Origin: Porpolomopsis calyptriformis
Lineage: Eukaryota > Basidiomycota > Agaricomycetes > Agaricales > Hygrophoraceae
Direction: 5' to 3'
DNA: 64,000 bases
Assembly (NCBI GenBank): GCA_951640195.1
Contig: OX621175.1
Span: forward strand, 806,001-870,000
The translations under genes and the position numbers were made by a program. The notes beneath the pieces were generated by a model. It was not told where the DNA came from and did no database searches. It saw only the letters and a program-made list of their open reading frames with translations. Below are positions 53,390 to 62,924 of the stretch, in pieces. Numbering within the stretch: position 1 is the first letter of the stretch; every line of letters starts with the position of its first letter.

Positions 53390-56134
53390 AGAAAGACTCT
53401 GCAATTTCTTTAGCCTGACCAAATAAGGACTTAAAGGACAAAGATTCGACTATGTACATTAGCACTAACCCTAATGAAGGACAGATTTATACTCAAGTAA
53501 ACCTTCATGAAGGAAAGAATGAATGGACAACTAAAGCCCTTATTGATTGCGGAGCATCCTCACTCTTTATCTCACCAAAAGTGGTAAAAAACCAGAAACT
53601 GAAAACTATACCACTAAGAAAGCCCATCAGAATTACAAATGTTGACCAAACAATGAACCAAATGGGAAGGATCACCCAAAAAGTCCAGCTCAATTTGGAC
53701 TTAGGAGGACACAAGATGAAAGAAGATTTCCTTATAGCAGGAATAGGAGAGGATGACTTTATCATTGGAATAGACTGGTTAAAGTGACACAACCCGGAAA
53801 TCAATTGGGAAACAGAGAAGATCACCTTTAGCTGGTGCCCAAGTTTTTGTCAAACCAAGAAACAGAGAGACCACAAGAAGATGAAAATCCAGAAAATTAG
53901 GATGAACGAAACGGAAATGGAATACTGGAGTCCAGACTTAGATAACACCTAGATTCATGAATGGAATGTATTAGGAGAATACCAACCTGAAGAAGGAGAT
54001 CAGATCCTAACTCCAAAGAAAGGACTAGACAGGCAAATAGCAGCAGGCTTTACTATATCTCAGAAAGTAGCAGAACCAACAACTATCAAGGAAGGGGATA
54101 AAACCTTTGAAGAACTGGTACCAAAACCTCTACATGACTATAGAGATGTGTTCGACAAGAAAGCATTGGAAAGACTACCACTCAGGAAGGCATACGATCA
54201 TCCAATTAACCTCATACCTGAAAAGTCACTACCAAATAAACACCCCTATGCAATGGCACCAATAGAAGCTGAAGCGTTAAAGGAATTTATTGTAGAAAAC
54301 CTAAAAAAGGGGTATATAGTTGAGTCTGGATCTCGCGTTGCTTCACCAGTCTTCTTCATCAAGAAAAAAGATGGGACGCTAAGACTTATAGTGGACTACT
54401 CAACTATATACCCCTTTCATATGCCTTCCTGAGTGGTAGTCTTTCCAATGCTTTACTACATTGGATGTGTGATGGGGGTATAACAATATTCAAATAAAGG
54501 AAGGAGACAAATGGAAAGCTGCCTTCAACATGAAAGAAGGACTCTTTGAACCACAGGTAATGTGGTTTGGACTAACAAATGCTCCAGCAACCTTTCAACG
54601 AATGATGAATACTATTTCCTGTGACTTAATTGGAAAATATGTGGAAATATACATTGATGACATCCTTATATACTCTAAAGATGAGAAGGAACAGCTGGGA
54701 CACATTTGAGAAATACTCAAAAGGCTAAGAGAGAACAACCTCTTCCTTAAACCAGAGAAATGCTACTTCTTCAAAGACTCTGTGGAATATTTAGGGCACC
54801 TTATTAGCCAGGAGAAGATTGAGATGGATCCAGGAAAGGTCAAGGCAGTAATTGACTAGCTGACACCACGAAAAGTAAAAGAAGTGCAATCCTTCTTAGG
54901 CTTTGCAAACTTCTATAGACACTTTATCCCTGAATTCTCCAAAGCAGTGAGACCAATTATGGAACTACTAAGAAAAGGAAAGAAATGGGAATGGGGGGAG
55001 AGACAGGAGCAAGCCTTTCAGCTTCTAAAAAAGAAATTCACCACTGCGCCTATCTTGGCAATGGCAAACCCAGAAGAGCCATACATTTTAGAATGTGATG
55101 CCTCAGATTACACCATTGGGTCTGTTATCTCACAATATGGAAAAGATGGAAAGATACATCCTATAGCCTTCTATTCTAGAGGAATGAATGAAGCAGAAAG
55201 GAATTATGAAATATATAACAAAGAATTACTGGCTATAATAGCGTCACTTGAAGAATGGAGACATTATCTAGAAGGGGCAAGACACCAAGTAACCATCTTA
55301 TCAGATCATCAAAATCTACAGTACTTTGCCTCAGCAAAAACCCTGACCAGACGACAAGCAAGATGGAGTTTATTCCTAACCAGATTCAATTATATGATCA
55401 AACATCAACCTAGAAGACTGGGGGGAAAACCAGACAAATTATCCAGATGAGCAGACTATTAGATAGAAGGAGAAGAAAATCAGGGACAGACATTATTAAA
55501 GCCTGAAGTCTTCAAAATCAAGGCCCTATTCTAAGGACATATGACAATAGTCAAAGACCACCCTATATTACAAAGAATTCAAGCCTCCGAAGCTTTTGAC
55601 TCCGAAATCGAAGAAGCCTTAAAAATAGTTAAAGGTGGAACACTAAGAAAACTTAGGAAAGGATTAGAAGACTGGAACACAGAGAATAGTCTAATCCTCT
55701 TCAAAGGAAAAGTCTATGTCCCAAAAGATGAAGAAATAAGGAGGGACCTGGTACAGTTGCACCATGATACCCTGGAAGGGGGACATTAAGGGGAGTACCG
55801 CACACTAGAACTGCTCACCCAAAACTACTGGTGGCCAGGGATCACGATTTATATCAAACATTATGTGAAAACCTGTGACACTTGCAACTGGAAGAAAAGA
55901 TCCTACCAGAAAACCAAAGGAAAGTTGATGTCGATACCACTATCAGAAAGACTATGGGAGATGGTAACAAATGACTTTATTATGGAACTGCCAAAATCAG
56001 AAGGCTACGATGCTATCTGGGTCGTAGTAGATCAGTTAACAAAGGAGGCCCATTTTATACCAACAACCACTGAAGTGGATACAGAAGAGACAATAAAGCT
56101 GTATATGAATCATATCTGGAGATTGCATGGGGTC

Positions 56135-56345
56135 TGTAAGGGTTTTGGTTCTTGCCTTGCTCAAGACCAGACTGAATACAACCAATATCTATTGGGTGCG
56201 GTATCTCTGGTACAAGCGGTGGCAAAGGGTTAAAACATACTGTAAATAGTGGTAAATACAGCCTCTATACTGCTCTGAGGTGCCAAACACCTATCAACAC
56301 TGATCACCTGCCTCTGTAGGCTCTGTAACAGCCATATCTATTACA
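56135..56345. repeat. 211 bp solo LTR with GGGTC duplication
   Basis: TGTAAGGG...TATTACA with inverted TGTAA/TTACA ends, flanked by GGGTC on both sides (56130-56134, 56346-56350) in the X integrase. Removing it and one GGGTC restores the integrase frame from WRLHG into VPKKMILDH. Parent element not seen in the window. Confidence 0.88.
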
Positions 56346-56610
56346 GGGTCCCTAAGAAGATGATTTTGGATCACAGAACACAGTTCACATCAAAACTGAT
56401 GAGGGGAATTTTCAAGAAACTGGGAATTGAAGGAGCCTATTCAACAGTGTATCATCCTCAGACTGATGGACAAACTGAACGTGTTAATCAAGAACTAGAA
56501 CAATACCTCAGAACCTTCTGTAATTATTGACAGAATGATTGGGCCAAGTTCTTACCAATAGTGGAGTTTGCCCACAACAATAATGAAAATTCATCTATGA
56601 AAAGGACTCC

Positions 56611-56821
56611 TGTCACAACTGTAGTTGCAAGTCTTTTCGTCAATCACAAGGCAGGCCTTGGAGCTTAATAAGTCTAGTAGGATGTAGAAGAAAGTCCTGA
56701 CGGGGACGTCCTCGTAAAGGGTGATGATTCCTTCTGAGTTAAGTTTTACTTCTACAAAGAAGTTGTTCTGCGAGTTAAATCCGTTGCGTGCCTCTGCTGA
56801 GAGTTTAGGGAATATGGGCAT
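56611..56821 (-). CDS. X gag N-terminal frame in LTR copy d
   Basis: ATG 56821, 70 codons to the LTR edge. The sequence ([15 protein letters not shown]...CNYSCD) differs from copies b, c and e at several residues (for example [10 protein letters not shown] for NRFNPQQNFL) yet stays open, which suggests past selection on this frame. Confidence 0.6.
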
Positions 56822-56963
56822 GAACGATTGGCTCAGTAGTTATGGGTTTATGTTTCTCTTTTCTTGTTCTGGTGGAAAAGAAGTCTGATGATTCTGATTG
56901 CGTTCGTGCTACTACAAGTAATCTCACAGGAGGATGAAGTGATGATCTGCTTCGCCCTCAGGG

Positions 56964-57280
56964 TTTATATAGTATTTCTAAAATAGGAGTCACTATGAGT
57001 CAGCTTCCGCAGTCACCCCATTTTCTATTGTTCACAGCCTCCGGTTTAAGGTTTGCCATTGTTCTTAGTCATACTGTGGAAGGCTGTGTTGTTTTGATGA
57101 CTCAACTCTATTGGGCATAGCCTTCCGCAGTATCAGGCTGTGCTGTCTCATGACTGGTTCCTATTGTTCTTCTAGTCATGAGATCGCCGCTGTTTCTATC
57201 TCTTGTCCGGCATATCGGGTTTCTCTTCTTTGACTGAGGAACCTCCTTTTGGTCTTCCCTTTGTGTCTGAGCATATAAAA
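56964..57280. promoter_or_regulatory. Divergent promoter region of X-LTR copy d
   Basis: TATAAA on the minus strand (56964-56969) lies about 143 bp before the gag ATG (56821). TATAAAA on the plus strand (57274-57280) lies 50 bp before the antisense gene ATG (57330). The 300 bp between hold CTATTGTTC/GAACAATAG repeats, CCGCAG...CTGCGG-like blocks and a TGAGTCA site near 56997. The equivalent layout is present in all six copies. Confidence 0.65.
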
Positions 57281-57329
57281 GGTGTGGGGTTGTATCCCTA
57301 TGCTTCAGTTCAATCTTTGTCAATTCATC

Positions 57330-58165
57330 ATGACTCCCTCCCACCAAGGCCACTACGTCCGATTCTTCAAGCAGTCTGGAGTGGTGCACCGCACCACTCC
57401 TGTCTTCCTCGATTGTGATTCGTTTCATTACTACCTTCAGCGCATCCCTTCCAACGCCGACCTCTGCTGGTCTTCCTTCTCCTGTTTTGCTTGCGGTGGC
57501 AAGCATAAGGTCAGAAAGTGTCCGTATGTTCGCTGGCCGATCCAGCATGTTTGTGGCTTAATGGAGGATCCGCTTGGTATGTATTTTGTTTTGTCTTTAT
57601 TAGTCTGTGTTTATTGATAATAGGCTTTTTCCCTTTTTAGCTTGGGATGATGACGCCCCTCCCCCTACTTCCCAGCTCCCTTTGGAGGAGCAGGTCAATT
57701 GGGGGTCTGACAAGTGGGCTGACTCTCTTCCTTCCGTCAAGAAGGAGGCAGTTGACTGGGCTGCCAGTCCCCCTTTCCGTCCTTGGATGCCTGGTCCATT
57801 GAGTGTTTTGTCTAGTGGTAACGCTCTCAACTCTCTCGGTCTCTTCGTAGTTGCTGATTTCTTTGCCTTTTTTAGTCGAAGATTTGTCGTTGTCGTTGAC
57901 TAACGTCAACGTCAAGATCGAGGAGGAAGAAGTTCCTCCCAGTTTGTTGTGGAGTCCCACCAATGATTGGTTGGGTGAGGAAGCGAGAAAGATAGCGATG
58001 GGTTTCGTCAAAGGGAAGGCTGCCGAGTTGCAGGCCTCCGGTGGTGACACCAATGGGGCAATTTACTGGGGTAATAAGTTGGCCGCATTAGATGGTCAAG
58101 TAGTCTCGAGTTTCGTAGAGTTCTTGAGGGACAGTATGGTGCAAGAGATTGCCAAGACGGACTAG
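57330..58165 (+). CDS. X-LTR antisense gene, copy d: 3 exons, predicted 237 aa zinc-knuckle-like protein
   Basis: Exon 1 57330-57576, intron 57577-57640 (64 bp, GTATGT...TTTTTAG), exon 2 57641-57817, intron 57818-57875 (58 bp, GTAACG...TTTTTTAG), exon 3 57876-58165; both introns phase 1; spliced length 714 nt. Protein: MTPSHQGHYVRFFKQSG start, a finger CFACGGKHKVRKC (CX2CX3HX4C, one residue shorter than the retroviral knuckle), a Trp-rich middle (AWDDDAPPPTSQ, VNWGSDKWADS, VDWAASPPFRPW), then an acidic, helical exon 3 (KIEEEEVPPSLLWSP, SSFVEFLRDSMVQEIAKTD). It runs antisense to X. Without splicing each frame stops inside an intron, and the exon joins preserve frame exactly. Function unknown; nucleic-acid binding is inferred from the finger. 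Confidence 0.8.
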
Positions 58166-59003
58166 TTTAGATAGTTAGTTGGACATGGACTCCCCCTCTT
58201 TGTACAAATAGTTTCCGCTGCCAATAAAGACAGCCCCCTTTCCAAAGAGAACAGGCAAAGAAAAGAAAAGAACGAAGAAAAGAGAAGAATTTCAAGAGAG
58301 TGAACGCCAATTTCATGACAACTCCATTCTATGCTGCAAGGGGGTATCATCCAAGGATGGCAATCCCTCAGGCCAGAAAATCTGAAGTACCTAGAGCCCA
58401 AAATCTGACTGAGGAAACTAAGAAAGTTCAGGAAGAAATCAAAGCATCAATAAGGCTAGCTCAGGAGACAATGAAAGATTATTATGACCGAGGAACAGCA
58501 GAAGAACATAGGGAAGTATGGGACAAGGTCTGGTTGGATGTGACAAATATCAACACTACTGCTCCCAGCAAGAAACTAGCGGATAAAAGGTTGGGACCCT
58601 TTGTGATAGAAAAGAAACTTTCAAACCAAGTCTACAAATTGAAATTACCAAGGAAATATTGAATACATCCAGTTTTTCATGGAAATCTGCTCAGTACCCA
58701 CGTGGACTCAGAAATAGAGGGAAGGAAATTGGAGGAGCCTGGAGGAATAGAGATTGAGGGAGAGGAGGAGTATGAAGTGGACCAGGTTTTGGACGGGAGA
58801 CTCTGGCGCAACCAAAAACAATATTTGGTACAATGGAAAGGGTATTCAATCTCAGAAAACTCTTGGGAACCAGAAAAGAACCTGGAGAATGCGGCGGAAA
58901 GGATCTCGGAATTTCATGACAAGCATCCTAACTTCAGGTTTGTAAGGAGAAGAGCTTTGGGTCCATCCTCACATAGCTCCAGTGGACTCTAGGAGGGGGG
59001 TAA

Positions 59004-60700
59004 TGTCATGAAATTGGCATTCACTCTCTTAAATTTCTGTTCTTTTCCTCTCTTTTCTATGCCTGTTCTTTTTTGGAAGGGGGGCTGTCTTTATTGACAG
59101 AAGACTGTTTGTACAAGAAGGGGAGGTCCATATCTGACTAACTACTTAAACTAGTCTGTCTTGGCAATCTCCTGCACCATACTATCCCTCAAGAACTTTA
59201 TGAAACTCGAAACTACTTGACCATCTAATGCGGCCAACTTATTTCCCCAATAGATTGCCCCATTGGTATCTCCACCAGAGGCCTGCAACTCAGTAGCCTT
59301 CCCCTTGACAAAACTCATCGCAATCTTCCTTGCTTCTTCACCCAACCAATCATTGGTAGGACTCCACAACAAACTAGGAGGAACTTCTTCTTCTTCAATC
59401 TTGACGTTAACATTGGTCGATGACAAGGACAAATCTTCAACTAAAAGATAAGGGATTAGCAATTACGAAGAGAGTGAGAGAGTTGAGAGCATTACCACTA
59501 GATAAAGGACTTAATGGACCAGGGGTCCAAGGATGGAAAGGGGGACTGGCAGCCTAGTGCTTAGGCTTGGGATCAGAAAAAGGGAGAGAGTACCCCCAAC
59601 GATCGGAACTCCAATCAACTCACTCCTCCAAAGGGAGCTGGGAAGTAGGGGGAGGGGGATTGTCATCCCAAGCTAAAAGAAGGAGAGAGCCTATTATCAA
59701 CAAACAAAGACCAATAAAGACAAAACAAGATACTTACCAAGTGGGTCTTCCATAAGACTACAAGCATGCTGGATTGGCCAGCGAACGAATGGGCACTTCT
59801 TGACTTTGTGCTTGCTACCGCAAGCAAAACAGGAAAAGGAGGACCAGCACAGGTTGGCATTAGAAGGAATACGCTGAAGGTAGTAGTGGAACGAATCACA
59901 GTCAAGGAAGACAGGGGCAGTGCGATGCACAACCCCAGACTGCTTGAAGAATCGAACATAGTGCCCTTGGTGGGAGGGAGTCATGATGATTGACGAAGAT
60001 TGAACTGAAGTATAGGGATACAACCCCTCACCTTTTATATGCCCACAGACAAAAGGAGGACCAAAAGAAGCTTCCTCAGTTAAAGAAGAGAAACCCGATA
60101 TGCCAGGAAAGAGATAGAAACAACGGCAATCTCATGACCAGGGGAACAATAGGAACTAGTCATGAGACAACACAGCCCATGCTGTGGAAGGCTATACCCA
60201 ATAGAATCAAGTCATCAGAAGCACACAGCCTTACGCAGTATGACTAGGAACAATAGCAAACCTTAAATGGAGGCTGTGAACAATAGAAAATGGGGTGACT
60301 GCGGAGGCTGACTCATAATGACTCCTATTTTAGAAATACTATATAAACCCTGAGGGTGAAGCGGATCATCACTTCGTCCTCCTGTGAGATTACTTGTAGT
60401 AGCACGAATGCAATCAGAATCATTAGACTTCTTTTCCATCAGAACAAGAAAAGAGAAACATAAACTCACAACTATTGAGCTAACTGTTCATGCCTATATT
60501 CCCTAAACTCTCAGCAGAGGCATGCAACAGATTTAACCCACAACAGAACTTCTTGGTAGAAGTTAAACTTAACATGGAAGGAATCATTACCCTTTATGAA
60601 GACATTCCTGTCAGAACCTTTTTCTATATCCTCCTAGACCTATTAAGCTCCAAGGCCTGCCTTGTGATCAACGAAAAGACTTGCAACTACAGTTGTGACA
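59004..60700 (+). repeat. X 3' LTR (copy e)
   Basis: Follows PPT AGGAGGGGGGTAA directly. Right flank CTGGG equals the left flank of the 5' LTR. It shares private variants with copy c. Confidence 0.93.
59151..59984 (-). pseudogene. X-LTR antisense gene, copy e
   Basis: ATG 59984; finger CFACGSKHKVKKC retained; exon 3 (59151-59440) open. Exon 2 has TGA (EE-stop-VDW) and a later TAG. The same altered exon 2 as copy c. Confidence 0.75.
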
Positions 60701-60711
60701 CTGGGTTATAA
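60490..60711 (+). CDS. X gag N-terminal frame in 3' LTR copy e
   Basis: ATG 60490, 70 codons in the LTR then four beyond it (TGL, stop) in G5 DNA. A truncated gag start without downstream gag. Confidence 0.5.
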   Translation: MPIFPKLSAEACNRFNPQQNFLVEVKLNMEGIITLYEDIPVRTFFYILLDLLSSKACLVINEKTCNYSCDTGL

Positions 60712-61200
60712 GCAGTATTTCATTCGGGACACCAAAACCAATGTATTCATCTTCGTTGTCAACACCTATGCCCTCTGAGGCAACTCCGCTTGACCCTCCA
60801 ACTCCGACTCTGACTCTGACTTCACTTCCTCATGTGTCCATTATTTTGGCAGCCGCATTTGTACATGCTAGCAAGCAAGAAGGATCTCAGTTGTTTGTTC
60901 TTCAAGCTGCTGATATTTCAAAACTGCGCTCCATTGAGATCTCTGATGTTCCTTCGGACCCTACATTTTATGCAAAAGTTCCTCCAGAATATCATGATTA
61001 TGCTGATGTTTTCAGTGAAGGAAAATCTAAGCATCTTCCTCCTCATCGTTATAGTGATCATGATATTGATCTAGAGGAAGGTACAACACCTCCACTAGGA
61101 CACATCTATTCTCTTTCTGTTGCGGAACAAGAAGCCCTTCATATATTCTTAGATGAGCACCTAAGAAAAGGTTGGATACGTTCCTCCAGATCTCCGGGTG
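60701..61200 (+). pseudogene. G5 pol, protease-RT linker
   Basis: Resumes G5 after X: Thr/Pro-rich linker, then FYAKVPPEYHDYADVFSEGKSKHLPPHRYSDHDIDLEEG, the conserved segment ahead of gypsy RT, ending RKGWIRSSRSPG at X-LTR f. No stop in this piece from 60742 on. Confidence 0.88.
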
Positions 61201-62910
61201 TGTCATGAAATTGGCGTTCACTCTCTTGAAACTCTTCTCTTTTCTTCGTTCTTTTCTTTTCTTTGCCTGTTCTCTTTGGAAAGGGGGCTGTCTTTATTGG
61301 CAGCGGAAACTATTTGTACAAAGAGGGGGAGTCCATGTCCGACTAACTATCTAAACTAGTCCGTCTTGGCAATCTCTTGCACCATACTGTCCCTCAAGAA
61401 CTCTATGAAACTCGAGACTACTTGACCATCTAATGCGGCCAACTTATTACCCCAGTAAATTGCCCCATTGGTGTCACCACCGGAGGCCTGCAACTCGGCA
61501 GCCTTCCCTTTGACGAAACCCATCGCTATCTTTCTCGCTTCCTCACCCAACCAATCATTGGTGGGACTCCACAACAAACTGGGAGGAACTTCTTCCTCCT
61601 CGATCTTGACGTTGACATTAGTCAACAACAACGACAAATCTTCGACTAAAAAAGGCAAAGAAATCAGCAACTACAAAGAGACCGAGAGAGTTGAGAGCGT
61701 TACCACTAGACAAAACACTCAATGGACCAGGCATCCAAGGACGGAAAGGGGGACTGGCAGCCCAGTCAACTGCCTCCTTCTTGACGGAAGGAAGAGAGTC
61801 AGCCCACTTGTCGGACCCCCAATTGACCTGCTCCTCCAAAGGGAGCTGGGAAGTAGGGGGAGGGGCGTCATCATCCCAAGCTAAAAAGGGAAAAAGCCTA
61901 TTATCAATAAACACAGACTAATAAAGACAAAACAAAATACATACCAAGCGGATCCTCCATTAAGCCACAAACATGCTGGATCGGCCAGCGAACATACGGA
62001 CACTTTCTGACCTTATGCTTGCCACCGCAAGCAAAACAGGAGAAGGAAGACCAGCAGAGGTCGGCGTTGGAAGGGATGCGCTGAAGGTAGTAATGAAACG
62101 AATCACAATCGAGGAAGACAGGAGCGGTGCGGTGCACCACTCCAGACTGCTTGAAGAATCGGACGTAGTGGCCTTGGTGGGAGGGAGTCATGATGAATTG
62201 ACAAAGATTGAACTGAAGCATAGGGATACAACCCCACACCTTTTATATGCTCAGACACAAAGGGAAGACCAAAAGGAGGTTCCTCAGTCAAAGAAGAGAA
62301 ACCCGATATGCCGGACAAGAGATAGAAACAGCGGCGATCTCATGACTAGAAGAACAATAGGAACCAGTCATGAGACAGCACAGCCTGATACTACGGAAGG
62401 CTATGCCCAATAGAGTTGAGTCATCAAAACAACACAGCCTTCCACAGTATGACTAAGAACAATGGCAAACCTTAAACCGGAGGCTGTGAACAATAGAAAA
62501 TGGGGTGACTGCGGAAGCTGACTCCTAGTGACTCCTATTTTAGAAATACTATATAAACCCTGAGGGCGAAGCAGATCATCACTTCATCCTCCTGTGAGAT
62601 TACTTGTAGTAGCACGAACGCAATCAGAATCATCAGACTTCTTTTCCACCAGAACAAGAAAAGAGAAACATAAACCCATAACTACTGAGCCAATCGTTCA
62701 TGCCCATATTCCCTAAACTCTCAGCAGAGGCACGCAACGGATTTAACTCGCAGAACAACTTCTTTGTAGAAGTAAAACTTAACTCAGAAGGAATCATCAC
62801 CCTTTACGAGGACATCCCCGTCAGGACTTTCTTCTACATCCTACTAGACTTATTAAGCTCCAAGGCCTGCCTTGTGATTGACAAAAAGACTTGCAACTAC
62901 AGTTGTGACA
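61201..62910 (+). repeat. X-LTR copy f: solo LTR in G5 RT
   Basis: 1710 bp, perfect GGGTG duplication (61196-61200, 62911-62915). Nearly the reverse complement of copy d in content; the RT frame rejoins across it (SRSPG into [12 protein letters not shown]). Confidence 0.96.
61356..62191 (-). CDS. X-LTR antisense gene, copy f: intact 3-exon frame
   Basis: Exon 1 61945-62191, intron 61881-61944 (64 bp), exon 2 61704-61880, intron 61646-61703 (58 bp), exon 3 61356-61645. Same lengths, phases and splice dinucleotides as copy d. Differences are few: RTAPVF against RTTPVF in exon 1 and small changes at the second intron's edge (LLTNVN against LSLTNVN in the surrounding frame). Confidence 0.8.
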
Positions 62911-62924
62911 GGGTGGTGCTCTGA
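62700..62924 (+). CDS. X gag N-terminal frame in LTR copy f
   Basis: ATG 62700, 70 codons to the LTR end, then RVVL and a stop in G5. Open and close to copy d. Confidence 0.55.
   Translation: MPIFPKLSAEARNGFNSQNNFFVEVKLNSEGIITLYEDIPVRTFFYILLDLLSSKACLVIDKKTCNYSCDRVVL

Larger units (their letters stand above)
56611..58320 (-). repeat. X-LTR copy d: solo LTR inside X integrase
   Basis: 1710 bp, ACCTCC-free clean edges with perfect ACTCC duplication (56606-56610, 58321-58325). Opposite in orientation to its host X. It belongs with a and f by sequence and is less decayed than the X LTR pair, so the family was active after X inserted. A full copy later reduced by LTR-LTR recombination is the usual route to a solo LTR. 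Confidence 0.96.
53452..58990 (+). pseudogene. X pol: protease, RT, RNase H, integrase, chromodomain
   Basis: Protease ALIDCGASSLF near 53535-53570; RT entry SRVASPVFFIKKKDGTLRLIVDY 54330-54400, then a disrupted stretch (54400-54480); YIDDILIYS near 54649-54675; RNase H ECDASDYTIG near 55090; HHCC finger with YWWPGI and CDTC 55760-55890; D,D,E at TNDFIME (55970), LDHRTQF (56370) and QTERVNQE (56470); chromodomain YLVQWKGY 58825-58850. Interrupted by the 211 bp solo LTR and by X-LTR d. At least eight stops. Confidence 0.9.
37504..60700 (+). mobile_element. X: Ty3/gypsy element with 1.7 kb LTRs, expanded to 23 kb by nested inserts
   Basis: LTR pair 37504-39199 (1696 bp) and 59004-60700 (1697 bp), outer duplication CTGGG (37499-37503, 60701-60705), PPT AGGAGGGGGGTAA (58991-59003). 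Without Z, the 211 bp solo LTR and X-LTR d, the interior is about 5.3 kb: a long gag starting in the LTR, protease, RT, RNase H, integrase, chromodomain. The inner flanks (TTAGG, GGTAA) do not match each other, which is why neither LTR can be a solo insertion. Coding parts contain stops and a frameshift or small deletion in RT. Confidence 0.92.

Noticed and set aside
56611..58320. The 1.7 kb repeat as a DNA transposon with TGTCA/TGACA inverted ends.
   Set aside because: Copies c and e bracket a gypsy interior with a PPT and share an outer CTGGG duplication, which identifies it as an LTR; no transposase is present.
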